Assembly (NCBI RefSeq): GCF_036370855.1
Contig: NC_088099.1
Span: 28,301,501 to 28,365,500, forward strand
Direction: 5' to 3'
DNA: 64,000 nucleotides
Source of the DNA: Dromaius novaehollandiae
Lineage: Eukaryota; Chordata; Aves; Casuariiformes; Dromaiidae
How positions within the stretch are numbered: the stretch's first letter is position 1; each line of letters starts with the position of its first letter. Below, in pieces: positions 57,726 to 64,000 of this stretch. The position numbers and the translations under genes were made by a program. The notes below the pieces were generated by a model, which saw nothing but the letters and a program-made list of their open reading frames with translations, searched no databases and was not told the origin of the DNA.

Positions 57726-60700
57726 AAAATGAAGTTCAACAATCCATGTGTGTCATCTTTTTTTAATTGGGAAACTAAGAGAAATGTAGCCTGGAATTAC
57801 TTGTAATGGAAAATACTTTCAGTAACTGCCCATGCTTCGCTGTGTTATGTGTTTTCTCTGTTCGCAGCTGAGTCACAGAGATCATATGGATAACGCAGAT
57901 GCCAAGCAATGGTCATCTTGATGTGATGAAGGCTTGTGCTAATAGCTCCAAGGGTCTCATCACTGATCACTATGAACTGAAGCTGACATGTTAAATATAC
58001 CTGGTTGTTTGCAGTTTTTTATATACATACACACACACAGAAAAGCATTGCTGATTTTTGCCTTAAAAACAAAAATTGAGATGTTGGAGAATCTTTGGGA
58101 TGGACATGTAAATTTAAAGGAGCCTAGTGTTAGTGTATGCTGTACACCCAAATCCTGTTCTCAAAAGAGAAGCTGATTGAACCCTAGTTCTGGCTTATGC
58201 AAGAAGGGTGAGTATTTGAAAGGAAAAGTGTCTGTTTAGCTATTTCTTCCTATTCCTTCTACTTATACTCCCTGTTCTTATTTTGCAATACCATTATTTC
58301 TAGCACATGTATGCTTTCTTGGGCCAAAGCCCTGTAGGAATTTACAGGAAAGGGGGTGGATGTTGAAGAGCTACAAAGGCACTAGCTGTATTCACCCTCG
58401 TTCTAAATTTATTGTAAATGACAAAGCCACTGGGATTTGGCCCATCTTCCTCCCCCTCCTTGGCTTTACTTTACTAGGACTAAACAGCGTTACATGGGGC
58501 AGCAGGATGTGGAAGGGTGGAGTATCTGCTGCTGCTACGCTGAAGATGCTCTCTCGCTGAGACCTGGTTTACCTCAATTTGGCATCGTAGTCTCTTACTT
58601 CACTGTGGGTGAAGTGGTGGCGCTCCTTGAGTTTTCTTTGTGCTGTTGGACTGTGGTTGTTGCATGTGTTTAAAAAATGGCACTGGCTAGCTAAATGAGA
58701 CAAATTATGGGGTAGCTTGGAAGGAATCATAAGTTTGACCTGAAGTCCTAGAAGAATCCTCAGTTCTTTTATGCCTCTCAATGCCTTGTGACAAAATGCC
58801 CCTAATGAACTGAAGGTTTTGCATTTAGGGTATCTGCCCACAGCACTGTTCAGTTACTTCCCATCTGTGCCCTGCTGTGCTGTAATCATCGAGGGCAATA
58901 GCTGAAGCTGCTTTGAACAGGGGAAGAGAGATGTGCTCTGTCAGTTTAATCTGCGTAACTATGGGGGGAAATGTTGAAATTTTCTTATGTGTAAACAAGG
59001 CTCCAATTCCAGTTTCTTTAACAAAACTTGCAAGTTTCTATACAGCTTCTGAAAATCAGATATTGGTTTCTAAGTCTCGGATGAATAATATTTTCAAAAG
59101 CAATTGTGTCTGACTTCTGATGAGACTATCAAAAGGGAATTGACAGTACAAAATGGATATACACTTGCAACTGGCTATTTGAATCTGCTAGCAGCATGAG
59201 TCATATCCCTTAGCAGCAGCTCTGAGACTAGTACGAAGGACCTCGTATCTTCTGGCCTCATGCTTCATTTATGAGACCATGTAAATCATTTGAAAACAGC
59301 AGTTCAGGAGCCTACTGACTTTCAGAGGGACGTGGGCTTCTAAATCATTTGGGCACTCTCGGACATCTACCTCCATGTCTTTGGAAGAGCATTTCCATTC
59401 AGAAAAGTCATTCGGATGCATTTTTGAGTTTGTATTGGTTACCCTGTAAATGATTTTAATTCTGACCTTTTGTAAAAACAAGAGTTTCTGAAGGATGGAG
59501 TGTAGAAATGCACTAAATATAATGTTGAAGATTTTCTGCAAAAAATGTAACCTGAATTTCTTCCAAGACTAGCTAGCTTTGTAGTAGGACTCTATGTGGA
59601 AAAACCTTTGAGGCACAGTTATACAGGGCCTGCCTTGAAGGAAAACATTCCCTGTGTGTTAGAAATAAGATAGAACGCAAACAATTGTCTGCCTCTTTGC
59701 AGCTCCAACCAGCCTGTAAATTCTGCCATCGCCCCTTGGTAGCTTGGAAGTTGGCTTTTTCCTTCATAGCTTTGATACTTTCTTAACATTCTTTTACTGC
59801 CAGACATCATTATCACTAACAAAAATAACCAAGCATCTGTTCAGGAAAACAGCTATCAAATACTGTACTGAGCAGCATGTTTTTTATTCCAGTGCTTTGA
59901 ATAAGTCTTGGGCTTGTAATAGTCTGCTAAGACATGCCCTGGTTGCTACAGGCCCTGGAGATAGGAGCCCTGGACATTTTGGTAACAAAGGTGGCCAAAA
60001 CTTCTTAAAAATAGAGTATGGGACACGTACCAAAATTTTCAAGCAGGCAAGAGCCCCAGACTGCCTTCCCCGTGCCTTGGGAAACCAAACGGGAGGAGAG
60101 GGTTGGGGGCAGCTTGTGTAAAAGGGGTGTCAGCAGCACCGTGCATGGGATGGAGGTGGATGAGGCACGAAGCTGGGTGTCTGTCCAGGGATGCTGGCCA
60201 CGGGCCCTGCCTGGGTCATGCCGTAGCCCTGTGGCAGCCCAGCACTGCTCGCATTATGGGTGCCCAGCAGCCAGCAGAGACTTTGCATGTCCTGAGAGAT
60301 GCTGGTGGTTGTCCCACCCTTTCCCTCATGATGTAAGACGTATTTAGGAACACAGTCATTGAGCAATTAGGCAAGAGAGCTGGTTGTTTGGGGCCGGATG
60401 GTGGAGAGCAAAGGCAGAAGGGAAGGGTAGGAATGGGGACCACCATCTGCAGGAGGCTATGGGGGTTCCCTGCTCTTCTCAAGGTGAAGCAGCAGGTCCT
60501 AAGACAGGGGAAGTCACCAGTTTCCACTCGAGGAAAAGATACTGATTAAACCTGACCCCCAGATGTGAACAATAACTTCCAAAACTCAGCCCTGTGGTAA
60601 CCCTAGTTTACTGCAAATTAATTCTCTTGAGCTTGTGCAAAAGATGCTTTATCCCAGAAATGGAACCTGATTCTTCTTCCATGCTACTGAGTCCAGACTC

Positions 60701-61334
60701 AGCATCACAAATCAACCAGCATAAACAAGAAAACAGAGCCCCTAATGTAACATTACACAGCCAAGATGACAGGTTTGGCAGCTAGTTAATCCAGCTAGTC
60801 AACTCTGCTGCTCAAATGCCAATGATAGCACATTTACTGCACTTTAAAAAGCTATAGCTGCACCTATGTTAGCAAGTGGTGCAGCCCAATAGCAGCTGAG
60901 CCGCAATGCGAGTGAGTGCTGAGATTGCAATGTTTGCGCTATATGTGTTTCATCTGAAAGGAATCCACTTTGTGCCCTGGTCATGATGCAAACCAAAGCG
61001 CTGTCAGTGGGGACGGTGGGGACATTCGCTCTATAAGTGCTCTCCTGACCGGAATGAAACACTAATATGTAGGCATCCTGGGTGAACGGGCCTCGTCCCC
61101 CTCCTTGGTAATGTAAAAATACCAGGATAAAAAACATTAAGAAATACTGCTTAATCCCAGAAGTATAATATTAAGCTTTATGCAGTCTCATTGCGGTATT
61201 AATATATGAACCATGCTGAATCATAACACATGATCACACAGCTGAGACATCAATTTTTTTTTTTTTAATCTTTTTCCACAGGAGAAACTCACATTTTCAC
61301 AAATTGCAAGGCGCTAGCAACATCCCTATGTAAT
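57726..61334. other. Flanking DNA downstream of EAF1
   Basis: No exon of COLQ (the tail-to-tail neighbour of EAF1 in human) was recognised on the minus strand. A short CA run at 58028-58040 is the only repeat noted. Confidence 0.55.
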
Positions 61335-61460
61335 ACATACACATCTCCATCTTACAGGTGAGTAAGACATTAAGTGATTGAGCCAAATTACAAGAAGGAC
61401 TGTCAGTAGCAGGGCTGGGACTGGGCTGTCAATTTTCTGATCTAATCTGAGGCTCACACC
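61335..61460 (-). mobile_element. MIR-like SINE remnant
   Basis: CCATCTTACAGGTGAGTAAG, ACATTAAGTGATTGAGCCAA and AGTAGCAGGGCTGGGACTG follow the reverse-complemented MIR core (TTACAGATGAGGAAACTGAG..., AAGTGACTTGCCCAAGG..., GGCAGAGCTGGGATT). One of the clearest copies in the window. Confidence 0.65.
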
Positions 61461-62373
61461 CTTGACATGAGTACATGGCTTGCCTGTGCGGGAAGGTATA
61501 CCGACAGGCTTCAGTTAGCAAGCCAGTCTGACTTTCAGAGAGAAGCTTTTGACCACAGATTAATGATCAATGCTTTTTGTTTTCAGCAGCATAAGCTAAA
61601 TCCGGGGAAGCGGGGGGAGGGGGGTGGATTTCCATGCAGTGCCCTGGCTTGACCCGTTTGCAGCCGCTGACACAGCCGAAGTGACTGCAGTTGCTGCCAC
61701 GCTCAGTTGTTCATTGCTCTTCCCCCAAAGGGAGTGACTGTGCCTCTGTGCTGTCCCTCCCTAACCTGTTGCAACAAATTAGTGATGCTCCGAACATCAG
61801 CGTGAACCTCCTGACAGAGCAACTGCAGCCAAAGTCAGGTCGAGGTCCGGGCCAGCAGCTGTGCTCAGAGGAAGATGCCCAGGGCACGATGTGCCAGATA
61901 CTGCTGAAGCTGCGTCTATGCCAGTCCACACCAGTACTTGTATTGGTATCTTTTCCCTCTGTAGACAATATAGTCAATTTTCCTGTGTTCCTCCCAGCCT
62001 TTTGAAGGAAAATAAATTGCTGTAGTTTAAATCACAAGCCCTCATAAAAACATACTTGTGCCCAGAAAGCTAAGCATCAGAGCTTGCCTGGAGCTTAAGA
62101 AGAAGTGGCATCTTTTTCAATAAATTTACATCTCTAAATAGATGATAAGTGTTGAATTAATTTCCATATGTTTAAAATAGCAGAGCATTAAGAATTCTGG
62201 CACTTCAAGCAATCAACTAATTTGGGACTATTATGAGAATATCTGTCCTACTAGTGGAGCTATTCATCTAAGAAACAGGGATAGTCTGTGCCTCTGTGCC
62301 CTTTCGGTGCCACAAAGGAAGAGCGAATTGACAAAAAGAATCCCCTTTGTTTGCCTGAAGAGATGATGATGTT
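61461..62373. other. Flanking DNA without recognised genes
   Basis: A 104-codon plus-strand frame at 61691-62005 has no recognised family. Nothing else seen. Confidence 0.55.
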
Positions 62374-62802
62374 TTATGGCATTCGAGGCTTCATAAAATC
62401 AACTTTTGGCGCTGAATAATCTGGGTCATGATACACCCAGCGTTTGCCGTGTCTGGTCACGCTCGTGGTTACGTGGGTCCGACGATGAGCAAGGGCAAGG
62501 TGCTGGCAGATCCTTCCCAGTGGAAAAGGCAGGAGTGGAGGTGTGCCGACTTCTTTGCCCCCAAGAGCCGCTGGGGCAGAAGCTGCGCGGTGCTCCCCAC
62601 CGGGTGACTCCCATCCCTGCTGCCGCCTGGCCCCCGCTCGAAATGCTGTGCAGCCCTGTCCAGCCTGGAGCCACTGCACTGTTATTTCATGACACCCAGC
62701 AACGTGACATGACACTGCTGGTCTGGGAGTACAGAGCAAAAGCGTGAGCAGCAGCAGCAGAGGCGTCAGAACTGCCTGCCGGCAGGACCAGGAAGATGGC
62801 AC
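62374..62802 (-). other. Unassigned 142-codon reading frame with hydrophobic N-terminus
   Basis: From an ATG at 62802 the frame encodes a leader with a Leu-rich core (VLTPLLLLLTLLLC, residues about 11-24) and AVSC after it, like a signal peptide. A Gly/Ala/Arg-rich middle follows, then a polar tail containing VTRHGKRWVYHDPDYSAPK and ending KPRMP with TAA. I do not recognise a family. The tail could instead be a terminal exon: a CTGCCAG acceptor-like site stands in phase before HLALAHR. It may be chance; no expression evidence is visible. Confidence 0.25.
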
Positions 62803-62906
62803 TGCAGCAACAGATGCTCCCCTCGCCTTTCCAACATGATTTTTCTATTCCTAGAAAGTAGGGACTTGGAGGAGGACAGGTTTGGGGGGTGTTTGTTAGT
62901 GGGTTG

Positions 62907-62924
62907 TTTTTTTTTTTTTTTTTT
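62907..62924 (+). repeat. (T)18 homopolymer
   Basis: 18 T after a G/T-rich lead (TTTGGGGGGTGTTTG), similar in style to the tract at 5.7 kb. Confidence 0.85.
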
Positions 62925-64000
62925 GAGTTCATATGCTGGAAAAGGCAATGCCATCAGAGAAAGCTTCTAATTATCTAGCGGATTTTTCACAGTGCAGATC
63001 TTCACTGCTGTATGTGCTTGATTTTTTACTGCTAAAGCAATAGGAAGTCGGGCCACTGACTTCAAAAGGAGTGTCAGGATTTCCGGGGAGCAACGGGATG
63101 TTTATTCTGTATAGATTTTAAACCCTTAAAAACATAATTGGAAAACTGTCTGTTTCTAGGCCACCTTCCCTCCACAACATCTTCTCGGCTTGGATCACTC
63201 TGCAATTTCCTGCTCTTTCCTCAGCTCCATTTGCCATGGCAATGGGTTAAAAACAGAAAACCAACAGCCACAGCCTGCATTCCTCGTTAAAGACAAGATA
63301 AATACAACTCGCTGTCCAGACCTTCTGGAAAGTTGAGTATGCTCAGAAACAGGGCAGTCAAGGGGGGGGGACAATTTGTAAGATACCGACGTGCTGGTTC
63401 CTTAGCTCCAGGACACTTAATCATTTTACAGGCTTGATATAAACATGTTTATCTGCAATGGTGCCAGCAATATTGAAAGCGCTGTGCAGACAAGGCTTTT
63501 GTGGTGACAGCTAGTTTTAGCATCGCTCTCAAGCAGATGCAGTGTGCAAGGCTCTGGACATGGGAAACACATGTTTGCAGATGAGCTGGTACTCATAACA
63601 GCAAGAAACATTTTCTTTTCCAAGGTACAGGGTGTAAACAGGGTCTCTGAGGAGTGGGCCACAGGCCTCGGCAGGATCTGCCCCCTCCTGCCCCGTATTT
63701 TCCCCTTGGCTTTGCTGACCCTTCTCTGAAGCGCAGGCCCCAGGCCTTCTTTAGGAGACCAAAGTGCCCAGATAGCGTAAAGATGCCGGAAAACAAGGCA
63801 GTGCAGCACAGCAATTAAGGGCATATCTCTAGTAATTTGCCGGAGTCCATGCTAACGACCCTTCTGTATTTAGCAGGGCAGGAAGCGTGCATAATGAGGA
63901 GCAGGGGAGGACAACCGGGCTCCTACAGCTGGTCAAGCAAATTGGTGTGAATTACTTGGCAGTTCGCCGGAAGCAGACCAAGGAGGTCTCTTCATAGGAG
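62925..64000. other. Flanking DNA at the right edge
   Basis: Moderate GC, a 10-base G run near 63363, and no recognised coding or mobile sequence. Confidence 0.5.

Noticed and set aside
57800..64000. COLQ 3' exons, expected tail-to-tail with EAF1
   Set aside because: No cysteine-rich C-terminal or collagen-like coding was recognised on the minus strand.
1..64000. tRNA, rRNA, snoRNA genes and CRISPR arrays
   Set aside because: No GGTTCGANTCC B-box with a paired cloverleaf, no rRNA segment and no regularly spaced direct repeats were seen.

Overview
This is nuclear genomic DNA from a vertebrate, most likely a bird. Two protein-coding genes with vertebrate exon-intron structure can be read exon by exon. 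A 5'-truncated CR1-type LINE tail, several decayed MIR/amniote-SINE remnants, a CpG-island promoter and many simple repeats fit an avian background. I cannot name the species. No bacterial, organellar or plasmid features are present.

Layout. Positions 1 to about 26.7 kb are gene-poor flanking DNA downstream of METTL6: simple repeats (a G/T-rich tract near 5.7 kb, a 37-base A run at 10.2 kb), two small CpG clusters, a possible decayed reading frame near 15 kb, MIR-like SINEs near 19.2-19.7 kb and the CR1 fragment at 25.8 kb. METTL6 (tRNA 3-methylcytidine methyltransferase) occupies about 26.7-34.8 kb on the minus strand, with five coding exons that join to 297 residues. A CpG island at about 34.6-35.6 kb is the shared head-to-head promoter. 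EAF1 (ELL-associated factor 1, RNA polymerase II elongation) runs on the plus strand from 34.93 kb, with six coding exons that join to 259 residues and a stop at 53.80 kb. Its 3' UTR runs to a polyadenylation signal at 55.78 kb or, less certainly, 57.72 kb. The rest, to 64 kb, is flanking DNA with a small CpG cluster at 56.1 kb, a MIR-like SINE at 61.4 kb and an unexplained minus-strand reading frame with a hydrophobic leader at 62.4-62.8 kb.

The two genes are divergently transcribed from one promoter, the same arrangement as METTL6-EAF1 on human 3p25. One gene acts in tRNA modification and the other in transcription elongation. The shared promoter suggests coordinated housekeeping expression, not a joint pathway.

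I did not find a convincing undescribed biological system. The items most worth checking are a METTL6 upstream ORF that stops one base before the main start codon, the unassigned frame at 62.4-62.8 kb, the isolated CpG cluster with an ATG and splice donor at 56.1 kb, the pyrimidine-rich start of EAF1 intron 1 and a perfect 12-bp palindromic hairpin in EAF1 intron 4. All exon boundaries come from splice signals plus remembered family protein similarity, with no alignment run.
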